Below, piece by piece: positions 47,698 through 56,672 of a stretch of DNA of 64,000 nucleotides. Each line of letters opens with the position of its first letter. The first letter of the stretch is position 1. The translations under genes were made by a program, and so were the position numbers. This DNA comes from Negativicoccus succinicivorans. GTDB taxonomy: Bacteria; Bacillota; Negativicutes; Veillonellales; Negativicoccaceae. The notes under the pieces were generated by a model. It saw only the letters and a list, made by a program, of their open reading frames with translations, searched no databases and had not been told where the DNA came from. The stretch covers positions 23,288 through 87,287 of the forward strand of contig NZ_JACHHI010000004.1 in the NCBI RefSeq assembly GCF_014207605.1, read 5' to 3'.

Positions 47698-48650
47698 ACT
47701 GCATTATCTTCGACTTGGAATGGAACGAAATCGTACCGTACCAGCTGGCGATGCAAAACGAGATCGGGTTTCCGCTTTCCGGCGAAATCATCGAGATCGG
47801 CGCGGTTCGCATGACGGGCGACGGCGACTTGAGCGATCGCTTCGATCGCTTGGTGAAGCCGAGTTTTCTGCGCCGTATGCATCCGCACGTCAAGCGATTG
47901 ACGGGGATTACCTGGGAGATGCTGCAGGAGGAAGACGATTTCAAAACCGTCATGACGGAATTTAACCGCTGGTGCGGCGACGACGCGTTGTTGCTTTCAT
48001 GGGGGACCTCCGATCGACAGGTGCTGGCGGAAAACCTGCGTCTGCATCATTTGCCGCGGACGTGGCTCAAACCTTGGTACGATGCGCAAAAAATTTTCGG
48101 TCGCTACTGCTTGGACACTTACGAGCAGTACGGCTTGGCGCGCGCGGCCGAGTACATGGGCGTGGCGATGGCGGACGACGCGCATCGCGCGGTCAATGAC
48201 GCGGCGTATACGGCGCAAATTTGCGAACGCCTGCCCTTGCGGCGCGCTATTCGCGAATACGATTTTCATCGTAACTTGGGGCCGCTTGAATTTCGTCCGA
48301 CCGTCGAATTTCAATATTTTGACGGTTACCGCGACAGTCAATCCGCTTGGGCGGATCCCGCCATTTGGGAAATTTACCTGCCCGATCAGGACGCGCCGTT
48401 GGCCTTGACCGAGCCGGAGCGGTTGCGGCGGCACACATTACTGGCGCTTGCGATGGATCACTTGGGAAAGCGCTACCTCGTTCGCTGGAAAACGTATCAA
48501 TATAAAAAAGGCCGCGGCACCGTGCATGGCGTCGCGCGCGAAACGTATCGGGCGGTACCGTTGCTGATCGCCTGGTATCGGGATGTCGCTGAGCGCAATA
48601 CAAGGCGCCGTCGACTGCATGAGGCGAAAAGCAACCCCGCGTTCCGTTGA
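47694..48650 (+). CDS. DEDDh 3'-5' exonuclease
   Basis: The 318-residue protein has an exonuclease III-type domain: FDLEWNEI (first D-x-E), IEIGAVRM, LLSWGTSDRQVL (second D) and DDAHRAVNDAAYTAQI (His and last Asp), all within about 200 residues. It is related to KapD/ERI1-like exonucleases. The C-terminal ~110 residues (rich in Trp, Tyr and Arg) have no recognised domain. Its start overlaps dcd by four bases. Confidence 0.82.
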   Translation: MNCIIFDLEWNEIVPYQLAMQNEIGFPLSGEIIEIGAVRMTGDGDLSDRFDRLVKPSFLRRMHPHVKRLTGITWEMLQEEDDFKTVMTEFNRWCGDDALLLSWGTSDRQVLAENLRLHHLPRTWLKPWYDAQKIFGRYCLDTYEQYGLARAAEYMGVAMADDAHRAVNDAAYTAQICERLPLRRAIREYDFHRNLGPLEFRPTVEFQYFDGYRDSQSAWADPAIWEIYLPDQDAPLALTEPERLRRHTLLALAMDHLGKRYLVRWKTYQYKKGRGTVHGVARETYRAVPLLIAWYRDVAERNTRRRRLHEAKSNPAFR

Positions 48651-48682
48651 CGCGACAGTCGTATACGCGACGTGCGTCATGC

Positions 48683-48688
48683 TATAAT
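48683..48688 (+). promoter_or_regulatory. guaA minus-10 (extended)
   Basis: TGCTATAAT, 38 bases before the guaA start. No purine riboswitch-like fold is seen in the short leader. Confidence 0.55.
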
Positions 48689-48725
48689 AAAACAGTAAAA
48701 TAACTATGTATTAGAGGAGATTCAT

Positions 48726-50261
48726 ATGGTACCGACAGAACGAATTATCATCGTTGATTTCGGCGGGCAGTACGCTCAGCTGATTGCGCGCCGCGTGCGT
48801 GAATGCGGCGTATATTCGAAAATTGTTTCCTATACGCGCGACTTGGACGAGATATTGGCGGAAAAACCGCAAGGCATTATCTTTACGGGCGGACCGGCGA
48901 GCGTTTACGAAGACGGCGCGCCGCGACTTGACTCCCGCATTTTTGAAGCGGGCATCCCGATCTTCGGCATTTGCTACGGCATGCAGTGGATGTGTCGGGA
49001 ACTCGGCGGCGACGTCAAACGGCCGATTACCCGTGAATACGGCTATGCCAAAGTGCAGAAATTGGCGGACGGCGATATCTTCGCCAACGTTTCCGCGGAA
49101 ACCGATGTGTGGATGAGCCACGGCGACTACGTGGAAGAGCCGCCGACCGGCTTTGAAGTCATCGGCAAAACCGCGCACACGCCGGTCGCGGCGGTGGCGG
49201 ATACCCGTCGTAAACTGTACGGCGTGCAATTCCATCCGGAAGTCAACCACTCCAAAGAGGGCATGCAGATGCTGCGCTCGTTCATTTTAGACGTCTGCGG
49301 TTGCCGCGGCGACTGGACGATGGAACATTTCGCCGAGACGGCCATTCAAGAAATTCGCGACACCGTCGGCGACGGCAAAGTATTGCTCGCCCTTTCGGGC
49401 GGTGTCGATTCGTCCGTTTGCGCGCAGCTTTTATCGCGCGCGGTCGGCTCGCAACTTACCTGCATCTTCGTCGATCACGGCTTGATGCGTAAAAATGAAG
49501 GCGACGAAGTCGAAGCCGCCTTTGCCGACAGCGGCATGCACTTCATCCGCGTCAACGCCGCCGATCGTTTCCTCGCACGTTTAAAAGGCATTACCGATCC
49601 GGAACAAAAACGCAAAACCATCGGGGAAGAATTTATCCGCGTATTTGAAGAAGAAGGACGCAAAATCGGTCAAGTCGACTACCTCGCGCAGGGCACCATT
49701 TATCCTGACGTCGTGGAAAGCGGCACCGGCAACGCCGCGGTCATCAAAAGCCATCACAACGTCGGCGGCCTTCCGGCCGTTGTCGACTTCAAAGGCCTGA
49801 TCGAACCGTTGCGCGACCTCTTCAAAGATGAAGTGCGCGCGCTCGGTGAAGAACTCGGCCTCGCCGATTACCTCGTCTGGCGGCAACCCTTCCCGGGGCC
49901 CGGCTTGGGCATCCGCATCATGGGCGAAGTCACCAAAGAAAAACTCGACACCTTGCGGGAAGCCGACGCCATTTGGCGGGAAGAAATCAAAAATGCCGGC
50001 TGGGATCGCAAAGTGAACCAATATTTCGCCGTACTCACCTCGAATCGTTCGGTCGGCGTCATGGGCGACAGCCGCACCTACGCGTACACGCTCGCGCTGC
50101 GCGGCGTCACCACCACCGACTTCATGACCGCCGAATGGGCCCGCATCCCGTACGAAGTCCTTGACATCGTATCCAACCGCATCGTCAATGAAGTCGAAGG
50201 CATCAACCGAGTTGTCTACGACATCACCGGCAAACCCCCGGCGACGATCGAGTGGGAATAG
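48726..50261 (+). CDS. guaA: GMP synthase (glutamine-hydrolysing)
   Basis: GuaA converts XMP to GMP. The 511-residue protein has the GATase domain with Cys83 (GICYGMQ), His/Glu in [10 protein letters not shown], the ATP-pyrophosphatase loop LSGGVDSSV (about 220-228), and the C-terminal dimerisation domain ending [12 protein letters not shown]. Its final bases GAGTGGGAATAG contain the 11-base site used by Tn5801-type elements, and the foreign island begins right after the stop. Confidence 0.97.
   Translation: MVPTERIIIVDFGGQYAQLIARRVRECGVYSKIVSYTRDLDEILAEKPQGIIFTGGPASVYEDGAPRLDSRIFEAGIPIFGICYGMQWMCRELGGDVKRPITREYGYAKVQKLADGDIFANVSAETDVWMSHGDYVEEPPTGFEVIGKTAHTPVAAVADTRRKLYGVQFHPEVNHSKEGMQMLRSFILDVCGCRGDWTMEHFAETAIQEIRDTVGDGKVLLALSGGVDSSVCAQLLSRAVGSQLTCIFVDHGLMRKNEGDEVEAAFADSGMHFIRVNAADRFLARLKGITDPEQKRKTIGEEFIRVFEEEGRKIGQVDYLAQGTIYPDVVESGTGNAAVIKSHHNVGGLPAVVDFKGLIEPLRDLFKDEVRALGEELGLADYLVWRQPFPGPGLGIRIMGEVTKEKLDTLREADAIWREEIKNAGWDRKVNQYFAVLTSNRSVGVMGDSRTYAYTLALRGVTTTDFMTAEWARIPYEVLDIVSNRIVNEVEGINRVVYDITGKPPATIEWE
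50249..50259 (+). other. Putative attachment site attL in the guaA 3' end
   Basis: GAGTGGGAATA is the core reported for integration of Tn5801-like elements in guaA. Base composition changes sharply to AT-rich immediately downstream. A degenerate partner (GAACGGGAATA, 9 of 11 matches) is at 56498-56508. Confidence 0.6.
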
Positions 50262-50400
50262 TCGCAAAAAACTAAAAAACCTTGTAAAATCAACTGTTAC
50301 AGAAGATGAAAAACTGTAACTGGGATTAAAATGGGAACATTTGTAAAAAAGAATAAATTGAATAATAGTTCCAAGTGGTTTACATTTGGACAAAAAATTA

Positions 50401-50430
50401 GACCGTAACTTAAGCGTTATGGTCTTTTTT
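50401..50430 (+). terminator. Terminator downstream of guaA
   Basis: GACCGTAAC ttaagc GTTATGGTC stem and TTTTTT. Confidence 0.7.
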
Positions 50431-50474
50431 ATTTGATAGGTTGTACAATCAAAAGCGACATCTAGTATAAAATA

Positions 50475-50711
50475 AATTAAAAAAATCAACTAAAAATATA
50501 TTTAACAAATGAAGAAAAAGAAATTTATATTGTAGATCTAGAACCATTTAGAAATCTCCAATGGTTGCTTTCAAATGCAACAAATAATATAAACCAGATT
50601 GCAAAAGCAACTAATACAACGGGAGTCATTTACAAGAAAGATATAGATTATATGAGAGAAAAAATAGAAACTTGGCAAAAGAGATATGGGATATACATTC
50701 CCTGTTATTAA
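50475..50711 (+). pseudogene. MobC-like mobilisation protein remnant
   Basis: The open frame reads TNEEKEIYIVDLEPFRNLQW and then ATNNINQIAKATNTTGVIYK before the stop 50709-50711. The NNxNQIAKxxNxTGxIYxxDI word is the hallmark of MobC relaxosome accessory proteins (LNQIAxxxN). The central part of a MobC is missing and no start codon is evident, so it is a deletion remnant. It shows that this region came from a mobilisable element. Confidence 0.6.
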
Positions 50712-50825
50712 AAAAACTAAATAGAATTTATCTAAAAAATCTTAGACCTGTAAGAAGTTTTTAAAATATGATATAATATATTCAAATGAAATGCCGATTT
50801 TTAAAATGACAAGGGAGAGAAATTT

Positions 50826-51041
50826 ATGCAAAACTTTGGCAAAATTATTTTTAAAATAGACCAAGTTTTAGAAGAGAAAAATATAAGCAAAAATAAATTG
50901 GAAAAAGAAGCAAATCTTCAAAGGACGCAACTTAATTCTTATTGCAATAACAAGGTTAAGAGAATTGACTTGGAAACAATAGCAAAGATTTGTTATGTTC
51001 TCGAGTGTAAGGTTGAAGACATTATGGATTATGTGAGGTAA
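50826..51041 (+). CDS. XRE-family helix-turn-helix regulator
   Basis: The 71-residue Cro/C1-type DNA-binding protein has helix-turn-helix words ISKNKLEKEANLQRTQLNSY and a closing LECKVEDIMDYV typical of YozG-like small regulators. ATG follows GGGAGAGAAATTT. Probably controls the decayed restriction-modification or mobile genes immediately downstream. Confidence 0.85.
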   Translation: MQNFGKIIFKIDQVLEEKNISKNKLEKEANLQRTQLNSYCNNKVKRIDLETIAKICYVLECKVEDIMDYVR

Positions 51042-51045
51042 TTAA

Positions 51046-51267
51046 ATGAATAGATACGAAATAATTCAAAAAATAGGTAACATGTATCAGATCGGCAATA
51101 CTGAATCAGGGGAATTTAGTTATGTTCAAGCACTTAAAACAGTTGGGAAAAATATAAAAGATTACTAAAAAGGAGATACAGACACAAACCATCAATACTT
51201 AGATATAAGATTTGAAAATGATAGATTATTTATATTAGTAGAAACAAAAAATAAAAATAAGGATTGA
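51046..51267 (+). pseudogene. N6-DNA methylase N-terminal remnant with a nonsense codon
   Basis: The frame from ATG 51046 reads MNRYEIIQKIGNMYQIGNTE and 20 further codons to TAA 51166-51168, then continues in the same frame as NHQYLDIRFENDRLFILVET and stops at 51265-51267. The LDIRFENDRLFILVETK word matches the N-terminal region of class I SAM-dependent restriction methylases. The catalytic domain is absent. Two lesions (nonsense, truncation) show decay. Confidence 0.6.
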
Positions 51268-51341
51268 ATGATTTTTACACACATTTGTAAAATGATTTAG
51301 GAAGAAGAAAATATTACAAAAAAAATAAGTGAGGTATAAAT

Positions 51342-51887
51342 ATGAAATACATACCAGTAAGTTTTGAAATGAAAGATGGTAGGATTTGCGAAATTAGAGA
51401 AATTCAAGTAAAAGACGCTGCAGAAACTATTGAATATTTGAAAACCGTTATGGGAGAATCTAACTTTTTATACTCTTATCCAGAAGAAATAACTTTGACT
51501 GTTGAACAGGAAGAGAAGATGATAAAAAGTTTTAATGAATCTGAAGATATTCTAATGATTATAGCTGAGTTTGATGGAAGATTGATTGCAAGTGTTCAGA
51601 TTTCAAGATCAAAAAAATTGAAAATGCGTCATCGAGGAAATGTCGCTGTTACAGTTCTGAAAGAATTTTGGAACCTAAGAATAGGAAAGAAGATGCTCCT
51701 TTGTCTTGAAGACTATGCTAAGGAATGGGGACTTACCCAAATTGAACTGCACTATTTCTCAGGTAATAAAAGAGGTCAGATTCTTTATGAAAAATTAGGA
51801 TTCGTCAAAGTGAGAGAAATACCGGAAGCGTTTATTTTGAAGGATGGAACACGATACAATAATATAACAATGGTAAAAAGTATCTAA
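51342..51887 (+). CDS. GNAT-family N-acetyltransferase
   Basis: The 181-residue protein has the GNAT fold order, with [18 protein letters not shown] as the acetyl-CoA-binding motif A and [15 protein letters not shown] as motif B. Substrate unknown. ATG follows GTGAGGTATAAAT-type AT-rich DNA. Codon use is strongly AT-biased, unlike guaA. It is cargo of the island. Confidence 0.85.
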   Translation: MKYIPVSFEMKDGRICEIREIQVKDAAETIEYLKTVMGESNFLYSYPEEITLTVEQEEKMIKSFNESEDILMIIAEFDGRLIASVQISRSKKLKMRHRGNVAVTVLKEFWNLRIGKKMLLCLEDYAKEWGLTQIELHYFSGNKRGQILYEKLGFVKVREIPEAFILKDGTRYNNITMVKSI

Positions 51888-52163
51888 ATAAATTTTCAAA
51901 GTATAAATTTTTCGGTTAATGCGATTAACAATCCGCCTGAATAGATTGAAAAGATAGTGTCTGCAATCATTAATAATACTATAGGATTTTTTTGAGGGTT
52001 TCATGTCATAATATAGATGGAGACAAATAGTTATGTAAATATGAGGAGCTCAAGATTTCTACCAAAGCTTAAAACTCGGAAAATTAATAGTTGGTGTGCT
52101 GCTTAGAGTAATGATTATATAATGACTATTGTAAGGAGTACACTAGTGTAAGGAGGGAGTAAA
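51888..52163. other. AT-rich intergenic stretch
   Basis: No convincing gene. A 23-codon open piece before 52120 (reading QDFYQSLKLGKLIVGVLL) is a scrap of unknown origin. AAGGAGGGAG near 52151 is the ribosome site of the next gene. Confidence 0.4.
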
Positions 52164-53009
52164 TTGTCAAAAATAAATAAAGAGCAAATTTCTGCTAAGG
52201 GATTTTCAATTCAAGTTTATACTGAAGATTTTAAAAATGATTATATAAGCTTAACGGATATAGCAAAGTATAAAAACACAGATGATCCAAGATTTGTAAT
52301 CCAAAACTGGATGAGAAATAGAAACACGCTTGAATTTATAGGATTATGGGAAACACTTAATAATCCAAATTTTAACCGTGTGCAATTCGACACGTTTAGA
52401 AATGAAGCAGGTTTAAATAGATTTACAATGACACCAAGTAAATGGATAGAATCTACTGGAGCTATTGGAATAGTCTCAAAATCTGGTAGATATGGTGGAA
52501 CTTATGCTCATTATGATATAGCGATGGAATTTGCGTCTTGGCTTTCTCCAGAATTTAAGCTATATATTATTCAAGATTATAAAAGACTAAAAGAAGATGA
52601 AAACTCAAAATTATCATTAACTTGGAATCTGCATCGAGAAATATCAAAGATTAATTATAAAATCCACACAGATGCAATTAAAGAATGCTTACTTAAAGAT
52701 TTGACCAGTGAACAATTATCATTCAAGTATGCTAGTGAAGCGGATATGTTAAATGTAGCATTATTTAATAGAACCGCTAAAGATTGGCGTGAAGAAAATC
52801 CTGACCTAAAAGGAAATATGAGAGACTATGCAAGTATTAATGAGTTATTGGTGCTTGCAAATATAGAAAGCTACAATGCCGTTCTTATTAGCAAAGGAAT
52901 GGAACAAAAAGAAAGAATGATAGAACTTAGAAAACTTGCTAGAACACAATTGATGTCACTTAAAAAGCTTGGTGATAGTAGTATTAAAAAATTAGAAGGG
53001 AAGAAATAA
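52164..53009 (+). CDS. KilA-N domain protein
   Basis: The 281-residue protein carries a KilA-N DNA-binding domain in its first 140 residues (DYISLTDIAKYKN, VIQNWMRNRNTLEFIGLWE, WIESTGAIGIVSKSGRYGGT, YAHYDIAMEFASWLSPEF) and a helical C-terminal half. KilA-N proteins are common in phages and mobile or defence islands. Start follows AAGGAGGGAG. It lies upstream of the reverse transcriptase on the same strand, separated by a VOC-like scrap. Its role with the RT-SIR2 pair is unknown. Confidence 0.88.
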   Translation: MSKINKEQISAKGFSIQVYTEDFKNDYISLTDIAKYKNTDDPRFVIQNWMRNRNTLEFIGLWETLNNPNFNRVQFDTFRNEAGLNRFTMTPSKWIESTGAIGIVSKSGRYGGTYAHYDIAMEFASWLSPEFKLYIIQDYKRLKEDENSKLSLTWNLHREISKINYKIHTDAIKECLLKDLTSEQLSFKYASEADMLNVALFNRTAKDWREENPDLKGNMRDYASINELLVLANIESYNAVLISKGMEQKERMIELRKLARTQLMSLKKLGDSSIKKLEGKK

Positions 53010-53069
53010 TAATTTTAAGTAACAAATAGTGAATTTTATTTGTCGAGGAGGAATATAGATTTTAATAGA

Positions 53070-53222
53070 ATGATTCCTGAATTATCAGTTTTTGATATTT
53101 ATTGGACTAAAAAATTTTATAATGAATTAGGATTTAAAAGAATGACAGTAGTTGGGTGTTATAGAGGAGGTTTTTTAGAAGGATATGTTAAAGAAAGCGA
53201 TATTACGAAAATCCTGTTTTAG
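53070..53222 (+). pseudogene. VOC/glyoxalase-family N-terminal scrap
   Basis: ATG 53070, preceded by GAGGAGGAAT, reads MIPELSVFDIYWTKKFYNEL then GFKR, the usual first strand-helix of VOC-superfamily (glyoxalase/bleomycin-resistance) proteins. After about 20 residues the family likeness ends, and the frame stops at 53220-53222, inside the reverse transcriptase gene. It is a truncated remnant; the short product could still be made. Confidence 0.55.
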
Positions 53223-54795
53223 AGCTATAGACAACATTTTGTATGAAGGAACGACAGATGTAGAATTGTTTAATCGAGCTTTTGAAATTGATTATCTAAA
53301 AGATGAGGAAGTAAGAGAAGAATTATGCAGTATGGTTTGCTCGAATATTCAAAAAAATAAATTTTCAGAGCTAAAAGTTCATAAATTAGGGCATGTATTG
53401 GTGCCAAAGAAGAGTTTGTCAGATTATAGGAAATGTGCTTTAATTGACATTTATGATGAAATTGTATATTTGACATTGGTAATTAGTATTGCTGACGAGA
53501 TAGAAAAAATGAGAATAAACAAGAGTAAAAATAGAGTTTTTTCTTATAGATTTGGAAGTTTTAAAGGTAAACTTTTTGATGGCAAATTTCATTACACTGC
53601 CTTTAGACAAAGAACCTTGGAAAAAAGCAAATATACTAAGAATAAAGTTATAGTGGAGTGTGACATATCAAATTTTTATGATAGATTAAATATTCATAGA
53701 ATTGAATCTATTCTAAGATCTAATCCAAAGATTGATGTTGATATAATATCTTTAATTAATGAATTGTTATTGTACTGGGCAAATAGAGATTCTTATGGGT
53801 TACCAGTTGGTTCTAATGCTTCAAGGATACTTGCAGAGGTTGCTTTAATCGAAGTAGATAACTATCTTTTTTCAAAAGGAATTGATTTCTGCCGATTTGT
53901 GGATGATTATAGGATTTTTGCTAAAAACGCATTTGAAGCTCACAGTAATCTTGCTTTATTAACTTTAAAATTAAGCAAAGAAGGTATGTTTTTAAACACT
54001 CAAAAAACTAAAGTTAAAGATATTTCAAACTATAACAAACAAAATCTTAGTAGTGATGTGAATAATGCTCAAAATGATGTTACTTTTGACGAAGTTGATG
54101 ATAAGCAGCCAAATCTTCCTAAAATAATAAGAGGTTATTCAGGTCTGATTCCTAGCAAATTTAGAAAATTATCTAACGCAGAAATTGAAAAATTAAAAGA
54201 GAATGACTTGAATGAGCTTATTAATGATGCTAATAATAGCATGCTTATTGAAGAAAAAGCGATTACAACAATTATGCGTACTATAATTGCAAAAGAAGAA
54301 TACAGAAGATTGACGGAACTTCCTAATATAATAAAAAAGTTTCCTCAATTTATACCTTATTTTATTGATACTGTAATAAAATGTGAAGGTATTTGTAAGG
54401 AATATTTAATTAAAATTCAAAATGATTTTGAGGAATGGATGACAGATGTGGACGTACCAGAATATATTCAAGTGTATTTAGTGCGAATATATTCTACTCA
54501 TTTACTTGAAAATAAAGAAATTTTGTTAAATTCGTTTAGAAATTTGAAGAGAAATTCAGGAGATTATATTGGGAGAGCATTATTGGAGGCTTTAGATGGA
54601 AAGCTATCGAGAGGAGAATTGCTTGAAATTAGAGATTACTATTATCGCGCAGATAAATGGGAAGAAAGGCAAATTTTAAAGATGATTAGTAGTGGCCTTT
54701 CAAAAGGTGAAAAAAGAGTATTTTTCAAAGATATTAAAATTCATGAAGATGATTATTTCATTAATAAAATAGTAAAAGATAATGGTAATAGATAG
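53185..54795 (+). CDS. Reverse transcriptase of the UG/Abi (non-retron, non-intron) type
   Basis: The 536-residue protein has polymerase motif A (VECDISNFYDRLN, Asp160), motif B (GLPVGSNASRILAE, from residue 205) and motif C (FCRFVDDYRIF, Asp240-Asp241). FVDD in place of YADD, GLPVGSxASR in place of GxPQG, and no maturase or retron-specific parts, point to the unknown-group/abortive-infection RTs used in phage defence. The last ~190 residues (after about 345) are all-helical with a repeat look, ending in a KWEERQILKMISSGLSKGEK word. ATG 53185 follows AGAAGG. A SIR2 gene follows 142 bases downstream. Confidence 0.85.
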   Translation: MLKKAILRKSCFRAIDNILYEGTTDVELFNRAFEIDYLKDEEVREELCSMVCSNIQKNKFSELKVHKLGHVLVPKKSLSDYRKCALIDIYDEIVYLTLVISIADEIEKMRINKSKNRVFSYRFGSFKGKLFDGKFHYTAFRQRTLEKSKYTKNKVIVECDISNFYDRLNIHRIESILRSNPKIDVDIISLINELLLYWANRDSYGLPVGSNASRILAEVALIEVDNYLFSKGIDFCRFVDDYRIFAKNAFEAHSNLALLTLKLSKEGMFLNTQKTKVKDISNYNKQNLSSDVNNAQNDVTFDEVDDKQPNLPKIIRGYSGLIPSKFRKLSNAEIEKLKENDLNELINDANNSMLIEEKAITTIMRTIIAKEEYRRLTELPNIIKKFPQFIPYFIDTVIKCEGICKEYLIKIQNDFEEWMTDVDVPEYIQVYLVRIYSTHLLENKEILLNSFRNLKRNSGDYIGRALLEALDGKLSRGELLEIRDYYYRADKWEERQILKMISSGLSKGEKRVFFKDIKIHEDDYFINKIVKDNGNR

Positions 54796-54937
54796 ATGTT
54801 TTAGAAGGGATATTTTTACTAATGGTAAAAAAAAAGAAAAGTGGGAGTAGGACTAGTAAATAGAAGAAAGTTAGTAAAAAATTGTCACTAGTATTTTTAT
54901 AAAATTGATGGAAATGAAGAGAATAGGAGGATAAAGT
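54796..54937 (+). other. 142-base RT-SIR2 intergenic region
   Basis: It contains a TTTTTAC taatg GTAAAAA hairpin (near 54816-54834) followed by A-rich DNA, and two ACTAGT sites. No T-rich terminator separates the genes. It could be a spacer in one transcript or hold a small RNA. A 14-codon Lys-rich ORF starts at about 54822. Nothing here is conclusive. Confidence 0.35.
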
Positions 54938-56293
54938 TTGAATGTGTATGAACCTTGTGAATGTATGATTTGTAAAAATAATAAAAATTTTGATATGCCT
55001 AAAGAGATTATTGAGTCCGTTTTGAAAAACAATTTAGTTCTTTTTTGTGGTGCAGGTATAAGCACAGAGTCAAAATCTGTTTTTCCTGAATCATTTTACA
55101 CAAGTATTTTATGTGAGATAGAAGATAAGACAAATAAGAAAGTTGATTTAGACACCAGTTTTTCTAGGCTAATGAGTTTATATATTGATACATTTCCCAA
55201 TGGTCGTAGGAAATTGCTAAATAAAATTAAAGAAAAATTTGATTTCATAGATTCTTTTCCTCAATTATTAAATGCAGCTACTAGTTTTCATAGAGAAGTT
55301 GCTGCAAATCCTTTCATTGAAACGATAATTACAACAAATTGGGATACATATTTTGAAGATTATTGTGATTGTACTCCCGTAATTAATGATACTGATGTTA
55401 CTTTGTGGAATGTGTTTAAAAAAAGAGTATTTAAAATACATGGATCAATTAATAATGTTGGGTCAATAGTAGCTACCGAAAAGGATTATGAGAAATCATA
55501 TAGTAGACTTTCTAGCGAATTAATAGGAGATAGGCTAAAAACTATTCTGGCAAGTAGTACTGTTGTCTTTATTGGTTTTTCCTTTGGAGATGAGGATCTT
55601 AATAGGTTGTTAGATATATTAACCGAAAAGATGGGGGATTTTAGCAATCAATTTTATTTAGTCACAATTGATGAAAAATGGAAAGTAAATGTAGACTCAA
55701 GAGTAATCCCCATTATTACTGATGGAACATATTTTATTCACCAATTAAACAATATATTAATAGCAGAAGGTCGACTTGTTTCAAGTGATATTTATGATTA
55801 TGCAGAAGAACTTTTGTGTTTCATTAAAAAAGAGCATATTAAGCTTTTTGAATCAAATACTTATCGAAACGAGATTAAAGATTTTCCTGAATTACTATTA
55901 TCAATAGCTTATCAAGATGCATTTATACATGCTTTAGAGAGGTGTGTTGCGCATAGAAGTAATGGAGAATATTTGATTCCTGGTTACTTTCAGCCTAAGA
56001 TTCAATCATACGAGAGTTATTATGAAAAGCGTATGTCAGAAGAAAATTACGATCAAGCGTTCTACAATCTGGGATATTGTGATGGTTTGCTATCGCTATT
56101 ATTATTTGTTAACAATCCGGAAGAAGCAAAGATACCTCCATTATTTATATATGAAGAGAACTACTTTGAGACAAAAGATGATCTGTTTAAATATATATCA
56201 GAAAATAGAAATAAAAAACACTTTGAATATTGTTTAGGAAAAGTACAAAATATGAATGATTTAGTTCCTCATTTTATGCCTTGGTTTATTTAG
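54938..56293 (+). CDS. SIR2-domain (SIR2_2 type) putative NADase
   Basis: The 451-residue protein has the Rossmann SIR2 fold: LFCGAGIS (38-42), TTNWD (Asn134), KIHGS (His168) and FIGFSFGDED (213-220). These are the NAD-binding and catalytic positions of SIR2 defence effectors. A CECMIC cluster (residues 7-12) precedes the domain. The C-terminal ~170 residues have no recognised family. TTG 54938 is the start, with AGGAGG (54925-54930) seven bases upstream. In known systems such proteins degrade NAD+ to stop phage. Pairing with the RT suggests the RT senses and SIR2 executes; that is inference. Confidence 0.85.
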   Translation: MNVYEPCECMICKNNKNFDMPKEIIESVLKNNLVLFCGAGISTESKSVFPESFYTSILCEIEDKTNKKVDLDTSFSRLMSLYIDTFPNGRRKLLNKIKEKFDFIDSFPQLLNAATSFHREVAANPFIETIITTNWDTYFEDYCDCTPVINDTDVTLWNVFKKRVFKIHGSINNVGSIVATEKDYEKSYSRLSSELIGDRLKTILASSTVVFIGFSFGDEDLNRLLDILTEKMGDFSNQFYLVTIDEKWKVNVDSRVIPIITDGTYFIHQLNNILIAEGRLVSSDIYDYAEELLCFIKKEHIKLFESNTYRNEIKDFPELLLSIAYQDAFIHALERCVAHRSNGEYLIPGYFQPKIQSYESYYEKRMSEENYDQAFYNLGYCDGLLSLLLFVNNPEEAKIPPLFIYEENYFETKDDLFKYISENRNKKHFEYCLGKVQNMNDLVPHFMPWFI

Positions 56294-56497
56294 CTGAAGA
56301 TTATTTCAGCCATTCTATTCACAACTAAAGGGTGTTGTCGGTATATTAGTGAGGTACGAATTTTCTTCCGGTACTGGGACTGGGACGGGACTAGAAATTT
56401 GAAAACGTCCTATAATTAGGTGGATTTAGTGATACTCTAAAAAAACAGAGTGTAGTATTTTGAATGGTTTGAGATATGTCGTACATTTGGAAAAGAA

Positions 56498-56508
56498 GAA
56501 CGGGAATA
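56498..56508 (+). other. Candidate attR of the guaA island
   Basis: GAACGGGAATA matches GAGTGGGAATA at the guaA end at 9 of 11 positions, including the block GGGAATA. Base composition becomes less AT-rich after about 56600. Confidence 0.4.
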
Positions 56509-56548
56509 ATTTGAGTCATAGTTTCAAAGTACTTACCTCAAATAAAAA

Positions 56549-56576
56549 GGCCGTGAATACATTCACGGTCTTTTTT
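56549..56576 (+). terminator. Terminator at the island right edge
   Basis: CCGTGAAT ac ATTCACGG stem and TTTTTT; closely similar to the one at 58007-58035. Confidence 0.8.
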
Positions 56577-56672
56577 CGTGTTTCTTTATTGATCGTAAGG
56601 AGATCGGGATAAAATGTAAGCAGATATGATAAGATAATGATGATAAAAAATGCTTTACTGCGGGAGGAAAAC

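Larger units (their letters stand above)
56294..56640. other. Island right edge without a clear gene
   Basis: An open frame near 56345-56400 ends RYEFSSGTGTGTGLEI before TGA and may be the tail of a lost mobile-element gene. The candidate attR at 56498-56508 and a terminator follow. Confidence 0.35.

Noticed and set aside
48651..48725. Purine riboswitch upstream of guaA
   Set aside because: The gap is only 75 bases and shows no three-way junction or conserved purine-aptamer loops.
49581..50489. A long minus-strand frame across the guaA end
   Set aside because: It is a mirror of guaA codon bias; guaA on the plus strand is unambiguous.
51960..52130. Possible transposase or recombinase tail before the KilA-N gene
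   Set aside because: Only 23 codons are open and no family word is convincing.
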